Assembly: GCA_018398765.1 (NCBI GenBank)
Contig: JAHBMJ010001530.1
Coordinates: forward strand, 1 to 24,198
Reading direction: 5' to 3'
Source of the DNA: Chromera velia
Lineage: Eukaryota > Sar > Chromeraceae
Length of the DNA stretch: 24,198 nucleotides
Shown: positions 1-8,022 of the stretch, piece by piece
How positions within the stretch are numbered: position 1 is the stretch's first letter
Layout of the letters: the number at the start of each line of letters is the position of its first letter
Made by a program: the position numbers and the translations under genes
Notes under the pieces: model-generated
Database searches by the model: none
The model's input: the letters and a program-made list of their open reading frames with translations, nothing else
What the model was told of the DNA's origin: nothing

Positions 1-946
1 TTCCGTGCCTCAGGAGTCGCTGCAGATGACGGCTCGAAATCAGGATCGGCTCCGTCGTCAGAATCAAGCTCCGCGAGACGCCTACGCCTCCGGGAGGTTC
101 TTGTAGTAGTTGCTGCTGGTGTTGAGGCTGCTGCTGCCGAAGAGGATGCTGCCGCCTCTCGAGCTGCTCGCCCCGAAGCGCCCGAATCAACATCGACAAC
201 TGTCTCGTCATCTCCCTCGATAGGAGCAGTACCGGCGTCAGAGCCAGCATCAGCTTCGGCTTCACCTACGAAGCAGCACACAGAGAGACAAAGAGACAGG
301 CTCAGTTAGCATGGAATGCATCGCAACATATAGGCTGTACATACACAAAGCCGCCTCATCAGTATCTGGGTGTTCATTGTCAGAAAGTTCAATGGGTGGA
401 TCTGCCCCTCTCGCATTCCCGTCTCCTTCTGCAGCTGGAGCAACAGCAGAAGACGAGCTAAGTCCTGAATTGCCCTCGCCGCGAGTTCGATGGTGACCTA
501 CTAGGTGGGTACAGAAGCACACATCACGTGTAGACTGCCCGGTAAGCGCGTAATCTTCCACTGTCGCAGGACAATCACAATTCGGAACCTTGCATCCGTT
601 CGGATGTGCTTCAGAGTCGAACGCTTAAAACACAAGAATCCAAACAGCAAGTAAAGCAAAAGGCAGAGAGACGTTCATAATTTCAAATCTGAAGAAGGCG
701 CAGTCAAACGATGGAGGTTCACAATAAATCTGACCCGGCTGGTTCCAGAGAGGCTCCTCGGAAGTTTCCAGTTCGGCTGATTGCCTCAGCAAAAGGCCAG
801 AAGAGAGATCAACGCACGACCGCATAGGCATGGGGCTAACCACCTTTCTGGGACAGATGTGAGTTTGAGATCCTGTCCGTTTAGAGAATTTTCATACGTG
901 ACATACTTTCAATTTCTGCCCGAAAGCTTCCTGGAAGTGCCGCCAT
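1..946 (-). CDS. Spliced Cys/His-rich N-terminal protein, 3' part beyond the left edge
   Basis: I see three exons on the minus strand. Exon 1 (946-907) starts ATG GCG and encodes MAALPGSFRAEIE. It ends at a GTATGT donor in phase 1. Exon 2 (623-345) follows a strong pyrimidine-tract acceptor (TTTTAAG) and ends at another GTATGT donor in phase 1. Exon 3 (265-1) follows a pyrimidine-rich CGTAG acceptor and stays open to the window edge. Introns are 283 and 79 nt and all phases agree, giving about 194 residues. Exon 2 encodes C-x4-C-x-C, then about 20 residues later C-x-C-x-H-x3-H, which looks like a small zinc-binding site. The rest is acidic and low-complexity with an Arg-rich patch (TSRRRRRLAELDSDDG), so it is probably disordered and perhaps nuclear. 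I do not recognise the family. A cassette exon inside intron 1 (around 780-700) is possible but not needed. It is divergent from the gene at 1805. Confidence 0.6.
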
Positions 947-1804
947 CTGAGCACAAATGCACCGCAAAAATTCATGACATGAAGTGGCCCGCTCACGCCC
1001 GCTGGTCCAGATAAGCGAAATCTCTAGCTGCCATGACCATCACTCTCAGTGCATGACGGACCGCTACGCAAATCGATCCGAAACAACCGTTCAGAAAAGG
1101 TTAGGAGACGGAGTGACTGACCTTCGCCGATTTTTGCATGCTTGCATGCGATTCACGATCGAGCTCACGCGCAATTCGCGAGATGCAATTCTGCCGAGGC
1201 GTATGCATCCGGGGTGGCCGCCGGCCCCGCAAAGTTTTTGGTCTAAAAAGCGCCCACCCACCATACTGCACAAACTCCTGCACGCGAACCCGCGTCAGTT
1301 CACGCGCAGCATGCAGCTATATAATTAATGAATAATTGGCACGCGAACCCGCGTCAGTTCACGCGCAGCATGCAGCTATATAATTAATTAAGCCAGACCC
1401 GTGCACACGCGAAATTGAAAGTTTCGCTTTTCTGGGCCAATCGCCTCAGTCGATCAGACGCAGTGAGAAGGATCGATTCATGTAAGTGCCTCACAAAAGC
1501 CTTTTCCGGGGCCACAATCTGAACCCAACCCCCGTCCTCAAATCCAAACCCTCTCGATCAGACTCGAGCGTTGCATGCAACACTTCTTTGCAACATGCAG
1601 CAACCCATGCACATTGCATGAACGTGTCTGACACCTTGAAAATCAGACCGACGAGTCAAAACTGCCAGCACACTTTTGCTCTCTACAGAAAACTCCCCTT
1701 TTACTGGTGTACAGGGTCTCACACTCCAGCAAAGTCGAGTCAACGCAACGCAGTCAATCCAAGTTCTGAGGTTGCCTCACATTGGCCACACTGAGACCAA
1801 CCCG
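947..1804. promoter_or_regulatory. Divergent intergenic region with GCATGC motifs
   Basis: This non-coding stretch separates the start codons of two divergent genes and should hold both promoters. Five GCATGC cores lie at 1135-1141, 1143-1149, 1309-1314, 1368-1373 and 1572-1579. The last is TGCATGCA inside the perfect 12-bp palindrome GTTGCATGCAAC (1570-1581). A TATATAATTAAT string occurs in each copy of the tandem repeat at 1280-1388. Short open frames here have no protein-like character. That this is a shared promoter is inferred from position. Confidence 0.45.
1280..1388. repeat. Exact 50-bp tandem direct repeat, period 59
   Basis: Positions 1280-1329 and 1339-1388 are identical over 50 bp, beginning GCACGCGAACCCGCG and ending TATATAATTAAT, with a 9-bp spacer. 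Each copy carries several ACGCG/CGCG strings, one GCATGC and one TATA-like string. The lack of any mismatch suggests a recent duplication or selection. It lies about 420 bp upstream of the plus-strand start codon and 334 bp upstream of the minus-strand one. Confidence 0.9.
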
Positions 1805-2836
1805 ATGAGTGACATGACTTCGTTCAAACAACTCGGTATCTCTCAGGACGCACTTCTTGAGAGGATGACGGCGGAAGAGATCAAGCCCCACCCCCACTAC
1901 CAGGCTGGTGGACTGTTCTTTAACAAATCACCACAGGAGATGCCCACAGATGAAGTGCGAGCTCAATGTGATCTCGTCATGAGCGGCGAGTTCTGTGCCT
2001 TCTACTTGGCCGCACAGCCGATCAATCACTTCGACAAAGAAACGGGCGAATGGAAGCTTGCCGGGACTGAATTGCTACTTCGTGCCCGAGATGGGAAGCA
2101 GGCCTTTCCGACAGCAGTGGTCTACCACGCCACTGCAGATCAACGAGAACGTCTTTTGCTTTGGCAGCTGCGTGAAGCGAAAAAGCTTGTGGACAGTCGA
2201 AGGTCCCCGATGGTGACAGTCAACGCGTGGCTACAGGATTTGTACAGTCGCCTTGATGAAGTGGTGGAACTTATTCATGACACTTCCGTGGTCATTGAGG
2301 TGACAGAGTACACTAAGCAACAGGACACGGTTGGTTTTCCGTCTACTAGCGTTGCACTGGACCTTCCCCATACCATTAAGGTGGTGACGTTGCTTCGCCA
2401 GAGAGGTGTCCTGGTGGCGTTGGATGACGTCAATGCGCTGAAAGAGGGGTACCCCCTGAATGCGGCGGCAGCCCTCGCTGTGGCTCCTTTCGTGCCGATC
2501 ATCAAGATGGACATCATGATGCTGATGAGATTGTACCAGAGTGTGCCGATGGCTTGGCAGCCTGACAAAAGTTTCAAGCCCAACGGTTTCCTTTCCAAGA
2601 AGATGATGGAGGAAGGTACGGAAGGACTCGAGAGAGATCGACAGAAGGTTGCTGAATTCGTGCAGCAGCTGTGGAGTTTGAACCCCAGTTTGAGGATTGT
2701 CGTTGAGCTCTCCGTTACTTCCGAGGAGATAGCGAACTCTTTCGCTGAAATCGGAGGATGGGGGTTTGTGACGGACCCCCGTGTTTGCATTCAGGGCGGC
2801 AAGACTCACGATTGGGCGGAAGAGGTGGTCTTCTGA
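1805..2836 (+). CDS. EAL-domain-like protein (cyclic-di-GMP phosphodiesterase fold), intronless
   Basis: A 343-residue single-exon protein starts MSDMTSF, the first ATG in this frame; the open frame extends upstream without ATG to about 1676. The domain order follows a bacterial EAL domain: AQPI near 70, ELLLR at 89-93 (E-A-L reads E-L-L), VTVN ending at N140, VIEVTE with E165 and E168, VALDDV with D207 and D208, IIKMD with K234 and D236, VVEL with E301, and IQGG with Q330. These match the metal- and substrate-binding E, N, E, D, K, E and Q positions known for EAL enzymes. Loop 6 is degenerate (DDVNAL instead of DDFGTG), and EGVE reads ELSV, so activity may be weak or lost and the protein could instead bind ligand. 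About 60 N-terminal residues are unassigned, and a loop around 245-280 is longer than usual. No signal peptide or membrane segment is seen. Confidence 0.72.
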   Translation: MSDMTSFKQLGISQDALLERMTAEEIKPHPHYQAGGLFFNKSPQEMPTDEVRAQCDLVMSGEFCAFYLAAQPINHFDKETGEWKLAGTELLLRARDGKQAFPTAVVYHATADQRERLLLWQLREAKKLVDSRRSPMVTVNAWLQDLYSRLDEVVELIHDTSVVIEVTEYTKQQDTVGFPSTSVALDLPHTIKVVTLLRQRGVLVALDDVNALKEGYPLNAAAALAVAPFVPIIKMDIMMLMRLYQSVPMAWQPDKSFKPNGFLSKKMMEEGTEGLERDRQKVAEFVQQLWSLNPSLRIVVELSVTSEEIANSFAEIGGWGFVTDPRVCIQGGKTHDWAEEVVF

Positions 2837-4444
2837 TTGAAAGAGGGATGGCTGGCAAGGAGTGGAGAAAGTGAAAGAAAAAGTACGAGACTCTTCGTGT
2901 GGATTTGCGCACTCACTCTGATAGGTCGATGTCTTGTGGATGGTTGATCGATAGATTGCTCGAACGATTGTATGATTGCTGATTTCATTGATTGAGATGG
3001 CCACATTCGGGAGCTGCTGTCTGTACGAAGCGAGTCAGCAAAGCGACTGCATGGCAGGTGTGAGTTCGTGTATCCGTGTATGAGAAATGCGCAGGCTCTC
3101 CCAGTCGTCGGTTCTGCGTGGAGTCAGGACAATTCGTCGGCGTACCGGGTACGAGACGAAAAGATCTCTTCGGGCCCGGTGTTGGCGCTTGTATTCCAGT
3201 ATTCCATCTTGCAACAACGTGGATTTTACAGGATCGAAACGCATGATCCTGCATGAAATTACACTGCAGGTGAAGTGTGACATCCATCTTAAATTAACGA
3301 GGTCTTTCCATTGACTGGAGATCGATGCAGTACTGCTGTCGATATGTATATGAGACGTTTTTCAAAACTTCTTCTATAATACTGCATATAATTGATAATG
3401 TCACTGATTTCATACTAACTGTAAAAAATTCTTAAAACGGTTGATGAATTAGATTTTTTATTAATTGTGTATTCGATTATTAAACTGAATAGGATTAAGA
3501 GCTCGTAAAAAAAAATCAGATTTAAGATCATTCAAGATAATCGAATGAGATCGATTAAAACAGTCAAAAACGTTTTGAGAACTAGTTTGAGATTCAAAAT
3601 TGAGAAGGGGTTTAGCTATATGCATTCACTCAAATTTGGAGACACTGCATATGATTATATATAACTTGGGCTTAGAGTTGTTAAATGTTATTAGTGTCGT
3701 GTATTGATACTTTCAATTACTAAAGTGTCAACACTGACACTTATAGCGATACTTTCAAGTAGAGATGGCATTTTTGCTAGTATATATAATACATTTTTTG
3801 TACCGACCGTCTTAGTGACCGTCCCCAACTGTGCATGCGGCTCCTTAATTAAAAACCCATAAAAAGCCAGTTAATTTTATTTATAAAACGTTTCATCAGT
3901 TTTAATTTTTGCTTACCATATTTAAAAATCAATGAATGATTAAAATTTGAAGGTTTAGATGAAAAGGGGTTTGACTCAGCAAACTTTTTGCCTCATTATT
4001 GCCCCAAAAGTTCAAGCATAAGGTGATAACAAATGAAAAAAAGTGATATGTTCCATGCAGACTGACAGAAACGTGTCTTTTGGAGCAGTAGGGAAAGGAA
4101 GGCCCGAATATGAATAAAAGACATAGATGGAAATTTTTAGCCAGGTCGAACCGCAATCCTGTATTCAGCTAGGGTGAAAGCAAGAATCCGGGTAAGGCAT
4201 AGGCATGGCGGCATCTAAGCATCTACTATGAGAAAAGACGCGGGCCCGCAAGGCATAAATGCTTTGCGTACGTAACCGTACTGATTTTTCTGGAAAATGC
4301 ATGTATGTGCAACACATGCTTCCATACAATGTTTTTTAGACTCACGTACGAATCTGTATGATTCAATGTCTGAGTAGATGGTTTGAGAGGCACTGTATGG
4401 ACAACAGAATTACTATGTGTGTGAAGGTTGTATGAACTAGGCGT

Positions 4445-4447
<3 letters not shown>
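2837..4447. other. AT-rich intergenic stretch, no gene seen
   Basis: After the EAL-like gene, composition falls to AT-rich from about 3300. The short frames between 2985 and 3314 overlap on both strands and have no recognisable protein character. Apart from the GTGTC repeat described separately at 3673-3760, I see only an imperfect hairpin near 4247-4270 and scattered TATATA strings. Confidence 0.5.
3673..3760. repeat. GTGTC palindrome repeat, left copy
   Basis: The unit begins TAGAGTTGTTAAAT (3673-3686). It then carries GTGTCG and a near-palindrome, AGTGTCAACACTGACACT, about 50 bp in, flanked by two copies of GATACTTTCAA. The reverse complement of the first 14 bp recurs at 14097-14110, and a related GTGTCGACAC palindrome lies a similar distance inside that copy. 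It is probably a transposon-derived repeat. Whether the two copies are ends of one element or independent insertions is unresolved. Confidence 0.5.
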
Positions 4448-4481
<34 letters not shown>

Positions 4482-4494
4482 TCATCATCATCAT
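4448..4494. repeat. (TA)n then (ATC)n microsatellite
   Basis: About 16 TA units run directly into five ATC units. Confidence 0.95.
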
Positions 4495-4588
4495 ACGCTA
4501 TAATAGGTGTCTAGCGTTCGGCAAGTCACAACACGCAAGGCAGATTATTAAATGATGGACCCTTATTTCATAACCTTTAGCAAATAGC

Positions 4589-4903
4589 TTAACAGCTGCA
4601 TTTTTTCTCAAACTCTTCCACTTCTGGCAGGGCGTGCTTGCGCATGAGCGAGGCTGCTTCATGTGATGTTGAGTGCCAGCCATGCCATACCACCTCATAA
4701 TGCCATCCTCTTCCCTGCTTGTACTTCCTAAGAATTTCCTTCACCTGACAGCCCTGAACCCAGCTTCCCTTCTTTTCTTTGACTGCTTTCTTCGGCTGCT
4801 CTGGCTGTCTGGGGGCGAGGTCCTTATGTGCTTTGCTTGTGTGAATGCGAAGCCCCCGGGGGGTGGAAAACGTTCGTCCACACACACACACATTATATTC
4901 TAT
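4589..4903 (-). pseudogene. C2H2 finger plus chromodomain, transposon-derived fragment
   Basis: The open frame encodes about 104 residues and ends at a stop at 4591-4589. It opens just after a TGA at 4906-4904 and has no ATG. The N-terminus reads CVCGRTFSTPRGLRIH followed by TSKAH, which is a C2H2-like finger with C-x-C instead of C-x2-C. It resembles the N-terminal fingers of R2-type retroelements. A basic Lys/Pro linker follows, then a chromodomain-like stretch: QVKEILRKYKQGRGWHYEVV, then WHGW, and an acidic C-terminus (EVEEFEKK). In the usual tWEp motif the W is replaced (STSHEAA). Chromodomains at the C-terminus of mobile-element integrases bind modified histones, and that may be the origin here. 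The first finger Cys pair is encoded by a GT microsatellite (4869-4885), so slippage may have changed it. It lies 90 bp outside the LTR element, on the opposite strand. Confidence 0.55.
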
Positions 4904-4992
4904 TCATTAAGAATGTATGTATGTATATATGTAATGTATGTAAACTAATGTTGTAAAAGTCATTTTAGAAGTCATTTTCAAAACCAAATTCC

Positions 4993-5675
4993 TGACAATA
5001 TTATGTTGAGCTTTACAATAAAAGTAATTTAAAGGAGAAAACGAAAGTAATTTAAAGGAGAAAAGGATTGATATGATAATCCTATAAAGATAAAATTGTT
5101 TATAGGTCGAATAAAAAAGAATCAGTTTGGTAGTAGAATCTGAAGAAGGGAAGAAATGATAATAGAAGTGGATTAAAGTGGATAATCAGACTGAAGTGAC
5201 ACACTGAAGCCGATTTTGATGAAGTGACAGACTGAGGGGGTGAGTATATCACCAAAGTGACACACTCAGATACTCAGTGTGTTAGTGTGTCATTGTGTTA
5301 CTAAACTGACTTACTCAAGGTACGATTATATCAGCGAGCCAACATCATAACGTATACAAAATAACCAATGATGTGCATTATCTATTTTGCATCGTAACTC
5401 ATCAAATCTTGAAATCCAAGGAATGATTGATCCACTCTTTCATCTCAATCATGCAACTGAAGTGACTCTCATGAGAATCGACACATTCCTGAACACACTC
5501 GAACATTGAATCATTGATCAATATCAACTCTGAATACTTATGCACACACTCATTCACTGGCGATAGACAGCCCTCACTCCTTCTAGTCTTTTAACAGTCA
5601 TCTCACCTAAGTAGACCTCTAGCTTCCAGTTTCCACTCCTGCTTGTTCACCTACGAGTAGGAGGAGCACGGAATA
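4993..5675 (+). repeat. 5' LTR
   Basis: 683 bp, starting TGACAATATTATG and ending GGAGCACGGAATA, matched by 11056-12092. The start is aligned to the 3' LTR start TGTCACAGTGTTATG; two bases are missing here. Internal features are a duplicated AAGTAATTTAAAGGAG unit (about 5025-5063) and several AAGTGACA motifs (about 5190-5270). An AATAAA lies near 5016. Confidence 0.85.
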
Positions 5676-5678
5676 CGT

Positions 5679-5701
5679 TGTGACTTGCCGCGAGAGTCGA
5701 G
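5679..5701 (+). other. Candidate tRNA primer-binding site
   Basis: The sequence TGTGACTTGCC sits three bases after the 5' LTR and is followed by GCGAG and AGTCGAG. If TGT stands for TGG, the spacing fits the complement of a tRNA 3' end: CCA, discriminator, seven-base acceptor strand, five-base T stem, then a T loop close to TTCRANY. The TGG mismatch and the missing tRNA identity keep this tentative. Confidence 0.3.
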
Positions 5702-5930
5702 CCTCAACCACAATCAAAAGACTTACCTGAACGAGTCCTCTTTCACCACTGGAACCCTTTCACCGGCGGCTTCACAGATACGTGTACCTGAATCGCATCG
5801 CTAGACCTTGTTTTCCTGAACCCCAACGCCTAAACCTACCCACTATCAGTCATAAGTACGCTTTTGCCCCCACCCCTTTCGGCCAAACCCTTGACGAGTA
5901 ACTGCAGAAGAATGCAGATCAAACAGGACC

Positions 5931-6190
5931 GGATCGCAAAGCGCTGTCAAAATCGCTGACAGACTCCTTTATCTGGCCTTCACCTGAATTTAGCATCAAT
6001 CAAGACTATGCCGCGAAGCGCTGCCAAAATTTTTAACGGAACCCCGTTTCCCTTCCTCTACCAAAAATCTCCATTGAGCAGGAGCAGATCGCGAAGCGCT
6101 GACAAAATTTCTCAGGGGACTGTATTTTTTGTCCTCTACCCAAATTTCTCGTTCAGCAGGAGCAGATCGCGAAGCGCTACCAAATTTTTT
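5931..6190. repeat. Four degenerate repeats with 77/78/78-bp period
   Basis: The core GATCGCGAAGCGCT followed by an A/C-rich then T-rich stretch recurs with GCGCT at 5941, 6018, 6096 and 6174. The core contains TCGCGA and AGCGCT palindromes. The two rightmost units are the most alike and also share GCAGGAGCAGATCG before the core. Because 78 is a multiple of three, frames stay open through the last three units on both strands. The minus frame repeats SASRSAPA and the plus frame repeats SRSRSR. I treat it as a leader repeat rather than a gene. Confidence 0.8.
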
Positions 6191-6684
6191 TTTTTCAGAT
6201 AGAACTTGACCAAAACTTGACTTCCACGCCAGCGCCAACATTCCCACTTCACTCCCATCGATTAAAAGGCCCCCCCAAAACGACCCCCATCGACGTTGAC
6301 CAGAGCAGCTTCTAGACAACCACGGTTCTCAAGTCTGTTGTTGGAATTCCTTCAGAATATACAAACACAGTTAGAGCTGAACAAGTACACATCATAGCTG
6401 AAGAAGCCATACAAAAGAACGCCACCTTTATATAAGACGACTGAAACCTACAAGTCTTCTTGCTCAATCAATTCCCCCACTCTGTATGGACCCATAACTG
6501 CCAATCAGCTGTGACCCGCAAGGCTCTCAGCCTTGACACGCCCCCTCGGACCCCTTGAGATCCAGACAAGTTATCTATATCCAACACCTTCGCCTCCTCC
6601 GTGTCTCTCTCCCCTTTTCAGTACACCTAGACTGGTAGCTGAGTCAACTAATCCTCACTGACACCAGAGCACACGAACACTAGC

Positions 6685-8022
6685 ATGCCTACTCTTCTGA
6701 AAGTAAAGGCAAAGGCGAAAGCCGCCTTTACTGCTGTTGCCAAGGCCAAAGCAAAAAGACTAGCAAAAGCAAAGGCACAACCAAAAGGCAAAGCAAACGC
6801 AAAAGCAAAAGTTGCCCCACAACTGATCATTCCTGAGCAACTTCAAGGACTCCCTATACAGGTGAATAGACAACAAGAAGCAGCCGAACACCCACCTGTA
6901 CAAGAAGGTCATGACGTCCATATGGCAGGGGTCGACCAACTCCCACCTGCACAACACCAAGGAGACGGTGGAGAAGGCGAAGAAGTCCAAGCTATGCAGG
7001 TAGAAGGAGAAGGGCAACCCGGACTCCCTGAAGGACCTGCACCTACACAACAAGGCAACCGACAAGGAGAGCCCTCTGCTTTCAAAGGGATCGATCCGCA
7101 GTTTTTCAGAGAACTGCAGAACCAAGGCTTCTGTTTCAAGATGGATGAATGAGGAAATATCATCCCTATGCGTATAGACCCTCCCCATGCTGCAACTGCC
7201 CCCTTCCTTTATCCCCCAATAGAAACGAGAATGGACAGAGATGTACCCAAGGTGAAAATAGACCTCCCTTCCTTTTTCGGAGACCGCACCCAAGCAAAAG
7301 CTTATTGAAAATGAATGACACGTCTCTTTAACAGAATGGAGTGGAATTTTCTTGACTTCCGTGACATGTATTTCCCCTCCACCCTGACTGGTAGAGCCAC
7401 TACATGGTATGACCGACTCCCTACCAGAAAACTGTGCCTTGTCAGTTCCCTCAGTCAGTTGATCGAACTCTTCATGAACGAGTACGACCTAACCGAAGCT
7501 GACCAGGATACTGCCGAAGAACAACTTTTTACCCTCAACCAGACCCTCACTGAGTCCGTTGATGACTACGCCATCCGATATCGGAGACTCTGCGATGAAA
7601 GCAGAAGAGACGCGGACTCCGCCCCCACCTTCAAACACTTCATCAAGGGCTTATTCAACGAGAATATATGCGTAGCTCTCCGCATGAAGTCATACACATC
7701 CTTTCAGAATCTCCTCCATGACATGAAAAGCTACATCCATGTTGCTTCTACACCTTCTTATATCGTCTCTACAACGCAAACAGCTGCGAACGAAAGCACA
7801 GATGAGTACAACATGCCGCCAAAACCAGATCTGCTAAACATGTATGCAAAACGGTGGTTACCGAGAAATGAACGGTCTGACATCAATTACACACGGTGCA
7901 CTGATACATACTCTCATGACATGAAGACAGGGCGTTGTGCTGTCTCTCCAGAAACGGAGTGCAGACATTGTCTTAAAAAAGGGCACATTCACGCAGCGTG
8001 TTTCCAGCTGAAGAGACATTGA
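6685..8022 (+). pseudogene. gag: Retrotransposon gag with three in-frame TGA codons
   Basis: Translation from ATG 6685 to the TGA at 8020-8022 covers 445 codons interrupted only by TGA at 7150, 7306 and 7312. The N-terminal 60 residues are an extreme Lys/Ala run (KVKAKAKAAF), presumably nucleic-acid binding, followed by an acidic Gln/Glu/Gly linker. After the TGA cluster comes the retrotransposon-gag domain: STLTGRATTWYDRLP, then LIELFMNEY, then LFTLNQTLTESVDDYAIRYR. Near the C-terminus is a CCHC zinc knuckle, CRHCLKKGHIHAAC (C-x2-C-x4-H-x4-C). Gag forms the particle and packages the RNA in Ty3/gypsy elements. The stops could be decay (CGA to TGA or TGG to TGA) or readthrough. The same frame continues after 8022 as a Lys-rich tail to 8229 with no conserved protease. 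Confidence 0.8.

Larger units (their letters stand above)
5676..6684 (+). other. Untranslated leader of the LTR element
   Basis: About 1 kb between the 5' LTR and the gag ATG. Apart from the candidate primer site and the 78-bp repeat array, no conserved feature is recognised. Such leaders usually carry packaging and dimerisation signals; none can be pinpointed by eye. Confidence 0.5.

Noticed and set aside
1486-1804. Short plus frames upstream of the EAL-like gene, and a non-ATG extension of it from 1676
   Set aside because: No conserved content; the first in-frame ATG is 1805 and the EAL motifs begin well inside from there.
2231-3004. 257-codon minus-strand frame over the EAL-like gene
   Set aside because: Antisense to a frame with clear family motifs; no domain of its own.
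6760-7293. 177-codon minus-strand frame across gag
   Set aside because: Shadow of the Lys/Ala and Gln-rich gag codons.
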